From Sulfitobacter brevis (GTDB lineage Bacteria > Pseudomonadota > Alphaproteobacteria > Rhodobacterales > Rhodobacteraceae): a DNA stretch of 64,000 bases. Each line of letters starts with the position of its first letter. Position 1 is the first letter of the stretch. The notes under the pieces were generated by a model. The model was not told the DNA's origin, did no database searches, and saw only the letters and a program-made list of their open reading frames with translations. Shown here piece after piece: positions 43,959 through 53,245 of the stretch. Both the position numbers and the translations under genes were made by a program. The stretch covers positions 186,001 to 250,000 of the forward strand of contig NZ_FOMW01000004.1 of NCBI RefSeq assembly GCF_900112755.1, read 5' to 3'.

Positions 43959-44459
43959 TTACATATATGGGTCATCAAGACCCAGATTACCAAGTATTTC
44001 GACTTCAAGACGCTCCATCAGCGTCGCATCGGCATCATCGACATGATCATAGCCCAACAAATGCAGGGTGCCGTGGATGATCAGATGTGTAACGTGATCG
44101 GCAAAGGGTCGCGCAGCCGCCTCGGCTTCGGCTTGGCATGTCTCGAAACTTAGCGCGATGTCTCCCAGTTCAAGCAGCCCGTCAAGCCCGGCCTCGGGGG
44201 CCTGCGGAATGCCGCCCGATTGCGCTGCAGCGCGTTCCTCGGCGGGCCAGCTGAGCACGTTTGTCGGCGTGGGCTTGGCGCGGAAGTCGCCGTTGAGCAC
44301 TGCGATGCGCGTGTCGTCACAGGCCAGCAGCGTGACTTCGCTAATCTCTGGGTCGATATTGAGGTGCACTAATGTGGCGCGCACCGCTTGGGCGGCGTGG
44401 TCTTCGAGGTCGAGCGCGGTCCAGCGGTCATCCTCGATGACGATGTCGAGCGTCTCCAT
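43959..44459 (-). CDS. ybeY: Endoribonuclease YbeY (rRNA maturation)
   Basis: A 166-residue metalloprotein for 16S rRNA 3'-end processing. The zinc motif HGTLHLLGYDH (H-x3-H-x5-H) is present near the C-terminus, and TPTNVLSWPAEE is the conserved central block. The open frame extends upstream into the phoH side, but ATG 44459 (METLDIVIEDDRW) gives the family length. phoH lies 67 bases upstream and the corC-like gene 43 bases downstream. Confidence 0.94.
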   Translation of the reverse strand: METLDIVIEDDRWTALDLEDHAAQAVRATLVHLNIDPEISEVTLLACDDTRIAVLNGDFRAKPTPTNVLSWPAEERAAAQSGGIPQAPEAGLDGLLELGDIALSFETCQAEAEAAARPFADHVTHLIIHGTLHLLGYDHVDDADATLMERLEVEILGNLGLDDPYM

Positions 44460-44526
44460 CACTGGCGCACGGGGACCAGCCCCCGCCACCCTAGGACATT
44501 TTGCGTCAACAAAAGAGGGGCAATGT

Positions 44527-45522
44527 TCATCCTGACGCGGCTGTATCGGCTTCGTAGGCTTCGATGATGGCAGCGACGAGCGGGTGGCGCACAACATCTT
44601 TCGAGGTGAAGTAGTTAAAGGCGATTTTAGGGATACCCGCGAGCAGCCGTTCTGCATCGGCAAGGCCAGAGGGCACACCGCGCGGCAAATCGATCTGGGT
44701 ACGGTCACCGGTGATGACCATGCGGCTGTTCTGGCCCAGACGGGTCAGGAACATTTTCATCTGCATGGAGGTCGCGTTCTGGGCCTCATCCAGCACCACA
44801 AACGCATTGCTGAGCGTGCGCCCGCGCATAAAGGCAAGCGGCGCGATTTCGATGCGTTTGTCTTCGAGCAATTTGGCTAATTGCTTGCCGGGCAGGAAAT
44901 CGTTCAGCGCATCATAGAGCGGCTGCATGTAAGGATCGACCTTGTCCTTCATGTCGCCGGGCAGATAGCCAAGCTTTTCACCGGCCTCGACGGCGGGGCG
45001 GCTGAGGATGATCTTGTCAACATGGCCACCGATGAACATCGACACGCCGACGGCGACCGCAAGATAGGTTTTGCCGGTACCGGCGGGGCCGATGCCAAAG
45101 GCCAGCTCGTTATTAAACAGCGACTGGACATAGGCCTTTTGCGCTTCGGTGCGCGGCTCAACGCGTTTTTTGCGGGTCTGGATTTCGATCGACCCGCCGA
45201 TTGGCATTTCGATCTGGTCCCCGTCGCGCACACCGGTCCCCACAGCAGAATTCCCCATCCGCAGCAGGCTTTCGACATCGGCGAGCTCAACGGACCGGCC
45301 ACCCTCAAGACGGGTATAGAGCGCGTTGAGTAGCGCCTCGCCTTGTTCGGTCGCCTCGGCCTCCCCCATCAGCGTGAGATGATTACCGCGCCGTACGATC
45401 TGGATATCGAGGCCTTTTTCAATCGCCGCCAGATGCGCGTCATAGGCGCCGCATAGGTCAATCAACAGCCGGTTATCGGGATAATCCAACACCCGCTCGG
45501 AGGGCGCTGATGCGGTGGTCAT
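44527..45522 (-). CDS. phoH: PhoH-like ATPase
   Basis: A 331-residue P-loop NTPase. An N-terminal KH-like part (about 15-85) precedes the ATPase with Walker A GPAGTGKTYLAVAVG and Walker B FVVLDEAQNAT, followed by QMKMFLTRLGQNSRMVITGDRTQIDLP. The role is probably RNA-related, together with YbeY. Start at ATG 45522 (MTTASAPSERVLDYPDNRLLIDLCG) follows relatives; the frame is open 28 codons further up. Confidence 0.92.
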   Translation of the reverse strand: MTTASAPSERVLDYPDNRLLIDLCGAYDAHLAAIEKGLDIQIVRRGNHLTLMGEAEATEQGEALLNALYTRLEGGRSVELADVESLLRMGNSAVGTGVRDGDQIEMPIGGSIEIQTRKKRVEPRTEAQKAYVQSLFNNELAFGIGPAGTGKTYLAVAVGVSMFIGGHVDKIILSRPAVEAGEKLGYLPGDMKDKVDPYMQPLYDALNDFLPGKQLAKLLEDKRIEIAPLAFMRGRTLSNAFVVLDEAQNATSMQMKMFLTRLGQNSRMVITGDRTQIDLPRGVPSGLADAERLLAGIPKIAFNYFTSKDVVRHPLVAAIIEAYEADTAASG

Positions 45523-45621
45523 GAGATCGCTTGAAGGCAAGGCAGGCTCCTGCAAAGGGGTGTGAACAACAAATAGGGGTTTGAACGCGGATGTGTAGGG
45601 CTGCAAATCGGAATTGCAGAC

Positions 45622-45652
45622 AAAAAAGGCCGGAGCGCGAAACGCTCCGGCC
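45622..45652 (-). terminator. Rho-independent terminator after the WVDP lipoprotein
   Basis: On the minus strand GGCCGGAGCG and CGCTCCGGCC pair over 10 bp around a 5-base loop (45652-45628), then TTTTTT. It lies 27 bases after the stop of the lipoprotein at 45680, separating it from phoH. Confidence 0.85.
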
Positions 45653-45679
45653 TGTTATAGGATTTTGTGCGCGGCAATG

Positions 45680-46003
45680 TCAGTTCGGGTCCCGAACGTT
45701 TGAACCGCCTTTGAAATCGCCAACTGTAAAGGTTGGATCAGCGACGCCGGAGCAGACTGGTTTGCCAAATTTATCGAGACGCGCAGAGAGGTATCCCTCG
45801 ACCCCGTCATCGATGATCCAGTGGTCGCAGCCGTTCGGATCGACCCAAATACCGGCCTGAAGCTGGCTGAGGTGCTTTTTGTCGAAGCCACGGTCGTAGG
45901 TTTTATCAGCAGGATAACCCCGGCCAAGTCCACCTTCGTAATCGGCGCAAGCGGTCAGACCAAAGGCACAGGCCGTGACCATAAGAATTTTTGTTTTAAT
46001 CAC
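45680..46003 (-). CDS. Lipoprotein with a WVDPxGCxHW motif
   Basis: A 107-residue protein. The signal peptide MIKTKILMVTACAFGLTAC ends in lipobox LTAC. The mature part has GIWVDPNGCDHWIIDDGVEGYLSARLDKFGKPVC, whose pattern (two cysteines about 25 residues apart, WVDP.GC.HW..DDG.EGY) is repeated in the product of the next gene upstream, 46016-46591. I do not know a named family for it. The two cysteines probably form a disulfide in the periplasm. Confidence 0.75.
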   Translation of the reverse strand: MIKTKILMVTACAFGLTACADYEGGLGRGYPADKTYDRGFDKKHLSQLQAGIWVDPNGCDHWIIDDGVEGYLSARLDKFGKPVCSGVADPTFTVGDFKGGSNVRDPN

Positions 46004-46015
46004 AACGATGTCCCC

Positions 46016-46591
46016 TTAGCGAATGCAGATGATTTCGACGCGGCGGTTCTTGGCCATATTGGCTGCTGAACTGTTTGCCACTGCTGGCATGCGTTCGCCG
46101 TAGCCCCGTACATCCGCGATCCGCGCGCCAGTTGCAGCTGCCACAGCGGCGACCGAATTGGCACGGTTGTATGACAGGCGCATGTTGTACTCGTCAGAGG
46201 CGCGGCTGTCGGTGTGGCCGGTAATGATGTAGGACACCGCACCGGTTGTCTGGAAAAAGTTCGCCAGACGCGCCTTGCCCGGAGAGCTGATCCGGTAGCT
46301 GTCGGTGGCGAAAAACTGATCGGTTTCCATTACACCGCAGACATTACCGCGCCGGCAAACCGGAATACCCTGACGGGTGGTGTGCGGCGTCATATAGCCT
46401 TCGGCACCGTCGTCCATGACCCAGTGTTCACAGCCATCGGGGTCAACCCAGATGGTCGGAATGTACTGGCCTTTGTCGCGGCCTTGTTGTGACCGCGTTT
46501 GCGCATCGGCAGCTGATGCTTGAAATGCGAGTGCTGCAACCAGTGCCACACTGGCCAGCGCACGCACGGCTTTGGAGATTGTGTTTACCAC
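46016..46591 (-). CDS. OmpA-family protein with N-terminal WVDPxGCxHW domain
   Basis: A 191-residue exported protein with a GTG start at 46591 and a signal peptide (LASVALVAALAFQASAADA, cleavage near residue 28). Residues about 42-80 hold TIWVDPDGCEHWVMDDGAEGY with a second Cys at PVC, shared with the adjacent lipoprotein. Residues about 88-191 are an OmpA C-terminal peptidoglycan-binding domain (ITGHTDSRASDEYNMRLSYNRANSVA, VRGYGERMP, NRRVEI). No beta-barrel or lipobox is present. It is probably anchored to peptidoglycan, displaying the small cysteine domain. Confidence 0.85.
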   Translation of the reverse strand: MVNTISKAVRALASVALVAALAFQASAADAQTRSQQGRDKGQYIPTIWVDPDGCEHWVMDDGAEGYMTPHTTRQGIPVCRRGNVCGVMETDQFFATDSYRISSPGKARLANFFQTTGAVSYIITGHTDSRASDEYNMRLSYNRANSVAAVAAATGARIADVRGYGERMPAVANSSAANMAKNRRVEIICIR

Positions 46592-47125
46592 AGCCTAGTT
46601 TCCTTATCCTGTTCCCCCACGAAAGAGCTGCCCATCCCAGGTCCGGTCCAGCTCCGCATAAAGGCAGGTTAGGTTTATTTTTCTGTGCTGTGAAGGGAAG
46701 ATGTCAATTTTGTGCCCTGATTTCACGGGTATAGCGACGAAATACGGCAGTATCGGAAAGATTGTCCCTGTTTGATGCCCAAGGCCCTGCATAAATGGCG
46801 TGGAGCAGTGCGCGAAAGAGATGCGCATCCGGCGCTGCCGACCTGCGAACCTGAGCGGGACAAAGCAGGCGTAAGTCGCAGGTTAACCGCTGCAGCCTTG
46901 ATGATTGAAGCGCAGCCCGCGACAATCAACTGCTCTTGTGAGATACTGTTTCCGACAGCGCGACAGTCAACGAAATTGTTTCTTGATTCGCACCAACCAC
47001 TGAGCCAGCGTGAAGTCATTCAATGCCAGCGCTGTCGATGATTTCCACTGGAACGCTTTCGCGCAACGCCACGTTATTGAACTGCTGGGCCGACATTTTT
47101 CGGCTTTAACAACTGGGGTGTAGAA
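46592..47125. other. 534-base gene-free region between divergent exported-protein genes
   Basis: I find no supported gene. Several open frames cross it on both strands, but none has a credible start with ribosome-binding site plus recognisable protein. It must contain the promoters for the OmpA-like gene (minus) and the exported protein at 47126 (plus). A small GCCGA/TCGGC hairpin lies near 47090-47106. Its length, unusual in this dense window, could mean a decayed gene or insertion, but no terminal repeats or transposase fragments were recognised. Confidence 0.45.
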
Positions 47126-47470
47126 ATGATTAAAAATCTGGGAGTGGCTGCTGTTATCGCAGCTATGGGGCTGCCAGCCATCGCTGGTGGAAATGCACAC
47201 GGACATCACAATTACGGCGCTTACGGGCCAACCGGCAATCAAATTGTGGTCAGCTGCTATCGCGGTCCGTGGAAAGAAGTGATCTGGGACCGTCCGAACG
47301 CGGTTTTCGTCGATAGTCTGGTCTCGGTCGGCTATGACTTTTCAACCGCAGCGGCGATCGCCGAGCGGGTATGCCGCGATCAAACTCTGGTCGGCAATCC
47401 CGGCGCATTGAAGGCAAATATGGAAAATATCTGGCATCAGCCCGGATCGCATCGCCGCCACAACTATTGA
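47126..47470 (+). CDS. Small exported protein of unknown function
   Basis: A 114-residue protein with a signal peptide (MIKNLGVAAVIAAMGLPAIAGG). The mature part is His/Gly-rich at its start (NAHGHHNYGAYG), then conserved-looking VVSCYRGPWKEVIWDRPNAVFVDSLVSVGYDFSTAAAIAERVCRDQ, with two cysteines, and ends in HQPGSHRRHNY. I recall similar unnamed proteins in roseobacters but no function. The His-rich ends might bind metal. Stand-alone gene, convergent with miaB. Confidence 0.7.
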   Translation: MIKNLGVAAVIAAMGLPAIAGGNAHGHHNYGAYGPTGNQIVVSCYRGPWKEVIWDRPNAVFVDSLVSVGYDFSTAAAIAERVCRDQTLVGNPGALKANMENIWHQPGSHRRHNY

Positions 47471-47529
47471 GCACTCTGCACAGCCGTGCCCTGACGAGCG
47501 GCGCGGCTGTGACTTACAAAATCCGGCCG

Positions 47530-48834
47530 TCAGCGCACCACGGCAGAGAGCGAATTGCGCTTGGCCTCGACCACCCGAACCTTTTGAACAGTCCCTATTT
47601 CCGCCGTCGTGTCCTCGATATGGACCGCGTGCAGATACTCGGACTTACCGACCATCTGCCCTGCCAACCGACCCGGCTTTTCCACCAAAACCGATAGATC
47701 CCGTCCGACCATGCTTTGCTGGATCTCTTGCTGCTGCTCGGTAATCAGCGCTTGCAGCCGTTGCAGACGCTCGTCGGCCACAGCCGGGTCTACCAAGGGA
47801 CGCTCGGCCGCAGGTGTACCGGGGCGCGAGGAATATTTGAACGAATAGGCGTAGCCGTAGCGGACTTCGCGCACCAAATCCAACGTCGCCTCGAAATCCG
47901 CATCGGTCTCTTCGGGGAAGCCGACAATAAAATCGCCGGACATCACGATATCGGGGCGCGCAGCACGGATGCGCTCTATCAACTTGAGATAGCTTTCGGC
48001 GGTATGGCTGCGGTTCATCCGCTTGAGGATACGATCAGACCCCGACTGCACGGGCAGATGCAAATAGGGCATCAGCTTTTCAACCTCGGCATGAGCCGCG
48101 ATCAGCGCGTCATCCATGTCGTTGGGGTGGCTGGTGGTATAGCGGATCCGCTCCAGCCCATCGACCTTTGCCAAGTCGCGGATCAATCCGGCCAGCGTTG
48201 TGCCGCCGTGGTAGGCGTTGACGTTCTGACCCAGAAGAGTGACTTCGCGGACGCCCCGCTCGACCAGATCGCGGGCTTCTTCAAGCACCCGCGCCGCAGG
48301 GCGCGAGACTTCGGAGCCACGGGTATAAGGCACCACGCAGAAGGCGCAGAATTTGTCGCAGCCTTCCTGAACCGTCAGAAAGGCGGCAGGGGCGCGGCGG
48401 GCCTTGGGGCGGGATTTGAGGTGGTCGAATTTGTCTTCCGGCGGAAAATCGGTGTCGAGAGCACTCTGGCCGCTGCGCACTTTGGCCTCCATCTCCGGCA
48501 GGCGATGGTAGGATTGCGGACCGACGACCAGATCAACGGCAGGCTGGCGGCGCATGATCTCGGCGCCTTCGGCCTGAGCCACACAACCCGCGACAGCGAT
48601 TTTTAGATTGGGATTTGCCTCTTTGAGCGGCTTCATGCGACCGAGTTCGGAATAGACTTTCTCGGCGGCTTTCTCACGGATGTGGCAGGTATTAAGCAGG
48701 ATCATATCCGCGTCGTCAGCCCGATCGGTGGCGACATACCCCTGCCCGCCCAAAGCCTCCGCCATGCGTTCACTATCGTAGACATTCATCTGGCAGCCAT
48801 AGGTTTTGATGAACAGCTTTTTGGGCGTTGTCAT
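47530..48834 (-). CDS. miaB: tRNA-2-methylthio-N6-dimethylallyladenosine synthase
   Basis: A 434-residue radical-SAM methylthiotransferase modifying A37 of tRNAs. The N-terminal UPF0004 domain starts [19 protein letters not shown] with its cluster cysteines (also [11 protein letters not shown] and VAGCVAQ). The radical-SAM motif is [15 protein letters not shown], and a TRAM domain is C-terminal. ATG 48834 is chosen; the upstream open frame is unsupported. In many relatives miaB lies next to phoH, and here the WVDP genes and a small exported protein gene are inserted between. Confidence 0.95.
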   Translation of the reverse strand: MTTPKKLFIKTYGCQMNVYDSERMAEALGGQGYVATDRADDADMILLNTCHIREKAAEKVYSELGRMKPLKEANPNLKIAVAGCVAQAEGAEIMRRQPAVDLVVGPQSYHRLPEMEAKVRSGQSALDTDFPPEDKFDHLKSRPKARRAPAAFLTVQEGCDKFCAFCVVPYTRGSEVSRPAARVLEEARDLVERGVREVTLLGQNVNAYHGGTTLAGLIRDLAKVDGLERIRYTTSHPNDMDDALIAAHAEVEKLMPYLHLPVQSGSDRILKRMNRSHTAESYLKLIERIRAARPDIVMSGDFIVGFPEETDADFEATLDLVREVRYGYAYSFKYSSRPGTPAAERPLVDPAVADERLQRLQALITEQQQEIQQSMVGRDLSVLVEKPGRLAGQMVGKSEYLHAVHIEDTTAEIGTVQKVRVVEAKRNSLSAVVR

Positions 48835-48945
48835 GGCAGATATCCGGGTTAGGAGGCAGAAACGCGGTCTAGCAGTGTCCTGCCCCGCTTGCAATGCACA
48901 GCGAATTGACCGATTCTGGCCCGCAGGTACAGCACGCGAGGGCTT

Positions 48946-49815
48946 ATGCATTTCCCCGATCTGGCGACGATGATCAAAGACAGCGCCGACACATTGGCCA
49001 AAGGAGCCACGGCGATTGTGATGGTCGAGGATGATATCGAGGTCGATACCACGCTGCGCCACCACCAGCAGGCGGGGTTTGCCAATGTGATCGCGCTGAT
49101 GCCTGCCGGTTTTGATCTGGCGAAAGACCTGCAGAAATCAGTGCTGCGGGTCGATTATGACATGTACCGCGATCAGGCGATGGAGCGCGGCCTGAACCAG
49201 ATCATCGACGCGGTGCCGGGCCAGTGGCTGTACTACTGTTATAATGCGGAGTTCCTGTTCCATCCGTTTTGCGAGACCCGAAACATCAACGAGATGCTGG
49301 CCTTTCATACCGAAGAGCGGCGCCATGCGATGCTGGCCTATGTGATCGACCTCTATGCCGACGATCTGGAACAGCATCCAAACGCGGTATCGCTGGACCG
49401 CGCGCATCTGGACCGCTCGGGCTACTATGCGCTGGCACGGCACGCCAAGACGACCGATGGCCATCCGATGGAACGGCAGTTAGATTTTTTCGGGGGTCTG
49501 CGCTGGCGCTATGAGGAGCATGTGCCTGCAGCGCGGCGCAAGATCGACCGCATTCCGCTGTTTCGCGCCAAAAAGGGTCTGCGCGTACGCAGCGATCACA
49601 CTTTTAATGATGAAGAATATAATACCTACGCTTGCCCGTGGCACCACAATATCACGGCGGCGGTCTGTTCGTTCCGAACGGCCAAGGCGTTGAAGACCAA
49701 TCCGGGCAGCACCTTTGATATCCACACCTTCAAATGGCACAACTCGGCGCCGTTTGAATGGCATTCGCGGCAATTGCTGGATTTGGGTCTGATGGAACCG
49801 GGCCAATGGTTTTGA
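48946..49815 (+). CDS. Conserved protein of unknown function, possibly glycosyltransferase-like
   Basis: A 289-residue soluble protein without signal peptide or membrane helix, preceded by a GAGG site. It begins with an alternating strand/helix region ([30 protein letters not shown]) that resembles the N-terminal half of a GT-A glycosyltransferase, followed by [38 protein letters not shown]. Histidines and aromatics are numerous. I do not recognise the family with certainty; the glycosyltransferase suggestion rests on fold impression only. Divergent from miaB, 111 bases apart. Confidence 0.6.
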   Translation: MHFPDLATMIKDSADTLAKGATAIVMVEDDIEVDTTLRHHQQAGFANVIALMPAGFDLAKDLQKSVLRVDYDMYRDQAMERGLNQIIDAVPGQWLYYCYNAEFLFHPFCETRNINEMLAFHTEERRHAMLAYVIDLYADDLEQHPNAVSLDRAHLDRSGYYALARHAKTTDGHPMERQLDFFGGLRWRYEEHVPAARRKIDRIPLFRAKKGLRVRSDHTFNDEEYNTYACPWHHNITAAVCSFRTAKALKTNPGSTFDIHTFKWHNSAPFEWHSRQLLDLGLMEPGQWF

Positions 49816-49893
49816 GGCAGCCGGTTATCGGATTATAAAGGTTTGGGTGGCCTGCCCGTGTGGCGGGCAGGCACATTCGTTCGATGTGACGGA

Positions 49894-50403
49894 TCAGCTT
49901 TCGCTCAGCGCGACCTTCATGTCTTTGACCTGATAGATCACTTCGCCATCGGCTTCGACGATGCCATCGGCAACGCCCATCGTAAGGCGGCGGGTCTGAA
50001 TCGCTTTGGTAAAGTCGATTTTATACGTCAGCATTTTGCGGTCGGGGCGTACCATGCCGGTCAGCTTGACCTCGCCGACGCCCAGCGCATAGCCGCGCCC
50101 CTGCCAGCCGCGCCAGCCGAGGTTAAATCCGGTAAGCTGCCAAAGGCCGTCAAGGCCAAGGCATCCGGGCATAATCGGGTTGCCGGGGAAGTGGCAGTCG
50201 AAGAACCACAAGTCTGGCGTGATGTCGAACTCGGCGACAATATGGCCTTTGCCATGGGCACCGCCATCACCCGAGACCTCGGTGATCCGGTCCATCATCA
50301 GCATCGGCGGGGCGGGAAGCTGGGCATTGCCGGGGCCGAATAGCTCGCCCCTTGCACATTTCAGCAAGTCGTCCTTGTCGAAGCTGGTGGGGTAATCGGC
50401 CAT
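49894..50403 (-). CDS. fabA: 3-hydroxydecanoyl-ACP dehydratase/isomerase
   Basis: A 169-residue hot-dog enzyme that introduces the cis double bond in anaerobic unsaturated fatty-acid synthesis. Catalytic H71 and D85 lie in [21 protein letters not shown], equivalent to H70 and D84 of E. coli. ATG 50403 ([23 protein letters not shown]) is the family start. It is divergent from irr; its partner fabB is on the other strand at 52012. Confidence 0.96.
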   Translation of the reverse strand: MADYPTSFDKDDLLKCARGELFGPGNAQLPAPPMLMMDRITEVSGDGGAHGKGHIVAEFDITPDLWFFDCHFPGNPIMPGCLGLDGLWQLTGFNLGWRGWQGRGYALGVGEVKLTGMVRPDRKMLTYKIDFTKAIQTRRLTMGVADGIVEADGEVIYQVKDMKVALSES

Positions 50404-50553
50404 AATTGCGGCTCTCCTGCTGGATGGTTTTTGTTGCATTCCCGTTTAGCATTGCCACAGCCCGTGCTGCAAGGGGACCGGCGATGAGCGGGGATGTAGG
50501 GTGGCACTGCGCGTATGGTTTGACAGGCTAAAGGTGCAATATGTGGATTTGGT

Positions 50554-50583
50554 TTGAAAAACCGCTGCATTGCCCCCTATATA
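50554..50583 (+). promoter_or_regulatory. Probable irr promoter
   Basis: TTGAAA (50554-50559), an 18-base spacer and TATATA (50578-50583) precede the irr start at 50610 by 26 bases. Good -10 box, moderate -35. No clear iron-control element was recognised around it. Confidence 0.5.
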
Positions 50584-50609
50584 ACAAGGTAAAGGGCAGT
50601 GGAGCCGAA

Positions 50610-51038
50610 ATGACTGAATTGCAGATTGAAGCAGGGACAAGGTGGCTGGAGCAGGCCGGCCTGCGCCCGACCCGTCAGCGCGTCACGCTGGCGAGCCTGT
50701 TGGTGGGCGACGGCAAGCACCGCCATGTTACAGCCGAAAGCCTGTTTGATGCGGCTAAAGGTCAGGGTGATGCGGTATCTCTGGCCACGGTCTACAACAC
50801 TTTGCGCGCCTTCTGCACGGCGGGGTTGTTGCACGAAGTCACTGTGGATGGTTCCAAAAGCTATTTCGACACGGACACCCATGATCACCCGCATTACTTT
50901 TGGGAAGACGATGGCACGCTGACCGACGCACCGTCGGATGATTTGGTGATTGCACAATTACCTGCCGCACCTGCAGGAGCCGAGATCGTAAGCGTCGATG
51001 TAGTGATCCGCTTGCGACGCAAAGACACCACCGCATAG
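50610..51038 (+). CDS. irr: Irr, Fur-family iron-responsive regulator
   Basis: A 142-residue Fur-superfamily repressor/activator that in alphaproteobacteria responds to haem rather than free iron. The winged helix is at about residues 15-75 (LRPTRQRVTLASLL, VSLATVYNTLRAF), then the His-rich sensing segment TDTHDHPHYFWEDDG. No N-terminal Cys-Pro haem regulatory motif is present, as is usual for Irr outside Bradyrhizobium. ATG 50610 follows GGAGCCGAA; the frame upstream is open but unsupported. Located between fabA and the PhyH-family gene. Confidence 0.9.
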   Translation: MTELQIEAGTRWLEQAGLRPTRQRVTLASLLVGDGKHRHVTAESLFDAAKGQGDAVSLATVYNTLRAFCTAGLLHEVTVDGSKSYFDTDTHDHPHYFWEDDGTLTDAPSDDLVIAQLPAAPAGAEIVSVDVVIRLRRKDTTA

Positions 51039-51050
51039 ACGGACTTTCAT

Positions 51051-51848
51051 ATGTCGCATCCGCTTATTACCCAGACCCACATCGTTACCTATCAGCGTGA
51101 CGGGGTCGTGCTGGTCAAGGGGCTGTTCGCCGACCATGTCGATGCCCTGCGCAGCGGGGTGGAGCGTAATATGGTCGATCCCGGTCCTTATGCATCAAAC
51201 AACGATAAGGCTGGCGAGACGGGGCGGTTTTTCGACGATTACTGCAACTGGCAACGTATCGAAGAATTCGCAGAGGTGATCCGGAACTCTCCCGCTGCCG
51301 AGGTCGGGGCAGATTTGATGCAAAGCCAAACGGCGCAGGTTTTTCATGACCACGTGCTGGTGAAAGAGCCGGGCACCTCGATGGCGACACCGTGGCATCA
51401 GGACGGCCCCTATTACTTTGTCGAAGGCCGCCAGACAGTCAGCTTCTGGTCGCCGCTTGATCCGGTCACCGATGCCTCGTTGCGCTGTGTCGCTGGGTCA
51501 CACCTGTGGGAGAAGCCGGTTTTGCCGACCCGCTGGACAAAGGGCGATGCATTTTTTGATCCAGCGCCCTATATGCCGGTGCCTGATCCGGACGCGGAGG
51601 GCATGGATATTCGCGAATGGGAAATGGAACCGGGCGATGCGGTGGCCTTTAACTACGGCACGCTGCACGGTGCGCGGGGCAACAAGTCGGTGGCACGGCG
51701 GCGGGCCTTTTCGCTGCGGTTATTGGGAGATGACGCGCGTTATATCGCGCGGCCCGGCCCGACGTCGCCGCCCTTTCCCGACCACGGCATGCAACCCGGT
51801 GCGCGTTTGCGCGAAGACTGGTTTCCAACTCTGTTCAAACGCGCTTGA
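51051..51848 (+). CDS. Phytanoyl-CoA dioxygenase (PhyH) family oxygenase
   Basis: A 265-residue Fe(II)/2-oxoglutarate dioxygenase. Iron ligands H116 and D118 are in TPWHQDGPYYF, and the distal His in FNYGTLHGARGN; the 2-oxoglutarate Arg is likely in RRRAFSLRLLG. Substrate unknown. It starts 12 bases after irr, so it is probably in the same transcript and possibly iron-regulated. fabB begins 163 bases downstream. Family members act on phytanoyl-CoA, ectoine and phosphonates, so substrate assignment is open. Confidence 0.85.
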   Translation: MSHPLITQTHIVTYQRDGVVLVKGLFADHVDALRSGVERNMVDPGPYASNNDKAGETGRFFDDYCNWQRIEEFAEVIRNSPAAEVGADLMQSQTAQVFHDHVLVKEPGTSMATPWHQDGPYYFVEGRQTVSFWSPLDPVTDASLRCVAGSHLWEKPVLPTRWTKGDAFFDPAPYMPVPDPDAEGMDIREWEMEPGDAVAFNYGTLHGARGNKSVARRRAFSLRLLGDDARYIARPGPTSPPFPDHGMQPGARLREDWFPTLFKRA

Positions 51849-52011
51849 GGCGGGCGGCGCGAACGCGGCGTCCTGCGCGTCTGTCGCAGGGCCACTTGCG
51901 GCTTTTTCGCTGGAAACTCAGCTTTCTTGCCCCTTCGCCCTGCCCATTGATGTTGCACGCCCCATAGGCAATGTCCTAGTATCACGTTGAATTTTCAAAG
52001 GAGTGCTGCCC

Positions 52012-53241
52012 ATGCGCCGCGTCGTCGTCACAGGGTTGGGAATCGTCTCTTCCATCGGAAACAATGCTGAAGAAGTGCTGGCTTCGCTCAAGTCAGGCAC
52101 CAGCGGCATCGAAGCCAGCCCGGAGATGGCCGAACACGGCTTTCGCAGCCGCATTGCTGGCACGCTGAAGATCAATGTCGCGGATCATATCGACAAGCGC
52201 ACCCTGCGGTTCATGGGACCGGGCGCGGCCTATGCGCATATTGCAATGGGTCAGGCGATTGCCGATGCGGGGCTGGATGACAGCGACATCTCGAACCCGC
52301 GTACCGGACTTGTTGCCGGGTCGGGCGGCCCCTCCACCTCCGCGATGTTTGCCGCCCATAACGTGGTGAAAGATACCGGCGCCACCAAACGCATCGGACC
52401 GTTTGCCGTGCCGAAATGCATGTCTTCGACGATCAGCGCAAACCTGTCGACCGCTTATAAGATCAAGGGCATCAACTATTCGATCACCTCCGCTTGCTCG
52501 ACCTCGCTACACTGTATCGGCAATGCCGCAGAGCAGATCATGATGGGCAAGCAGGACGTGATGTTTGCCGGTGGCGGCGAGGAGCTGGACTGGACGCTGT
52601 CCTGCCTGTTCGACGCGATGGGCGCGATGAGCAGCAAGTATAACGACGCCCCCGAGACCGCCAGCCGCGCCTTTGACGCGGACCGCGACGGATTCGTAAT
52701 TTCCGGTGGCGGCGGTATTGTGGTGCTCGAAGATCTCGAGCATGCGCAGGCACGCGGCGCCAAGATTTACGCCGAAGTGACCGGCTATGCCGCGACCAGC
52801 GATGGGCACGACATGGTCGCGCCTTCCGGTGAAGGTGGTGAACGGGCGATGCGGCTGGCGCTTGCCACCCTGCCCGAAGGCCGCAAGGTCAGCTATATCA
52901 ACGCGCATGGCACCTCGACCCCTGTTGGCGATGTCGGCGAGATCGAGGCCGTGCGCCGTGTCTTTGGCAAGGGCAGCACGCCGCCTGTGAGCTCGACCAA
53001 ATCAATGACCGGCCATGCACAGGGCGCCGCGGGCGCCTTGGAGGCGATTTTCAGCCTGCTGATGCTAGACAATGACTTCATCGCTAAATCGATCAACGTG
53101 CAAAACCTCGATCCGGCGCTGGAGCCGGAGGAGATCGCGCTGGAACGGGTCGACAATGCCGAGCTGGACAGTGTGATGACCAACTCTTTCGGCTTTGGTG
53201 GCACCAACGGGTCGATGATCCTGTCGAAATTCAAGGGGTAA
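52012..53241 (+). CDS. fabB: 3-oxoacyl-ACP synthase I
   Basis: A 409-residue condensing enzyme that elongates unsaturated acyl chains made by FabA. Active-site C162 lies in ITSACSTSLHCIG; the two histidines are in INAHGTSTPVGD and SMTGHAQGAAG, and NSFGFGGTNGS is the C-terminal signature. ATG 52012 follows AAAGGAG; an in-frame CTG at 52003 is ignored. fabI starts 4 bases after the stop, so the two form an operon. Confidence 0.96.
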   Translation: MRRVVVTGLGIVSSIGNNAEEVLASLKSGTSGIEASPEMAEHGFRSRIAGTLKINVADHIDKRTLRFMGPGAAYAHIAMGQAIADAGLDDSDISNPRTGLVAGSGGPSTSAMFAAHNVVKDTGATKRIGPFAVPKCMSSTISANLSTAYKIKGINYSITSACSTSLHCIGNAAEQIMMGKQDVMFAGGGEELDWTLSCLFDAMGAMSSKYNDAPETASRAFDADRDGFVISGGGGIVVLEDLEHAQARGAKIYAEVTGYAATSDGHDMVAPSGEGGERAMRLALATLPEGRKVSYINAHGTSTPVGDVGEIEAVRRVFGKGSTPPVSSTKSMTGHAQGAAGALEAIFSLLMLDNDFIAKSINVQNLDPALEPEEIALERVDNAELDSVMTNSFGFGGTNGSMILSKFKG

Positions 53242-53245
53242 GAGA

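Noticed and set aside
46592-47125. Insertion-sequence remnant
   Set aside because: The frames in this stretch looked briefly like a decayed gene, but I found no inverted terminal repeats, target duplication or transposase motif.
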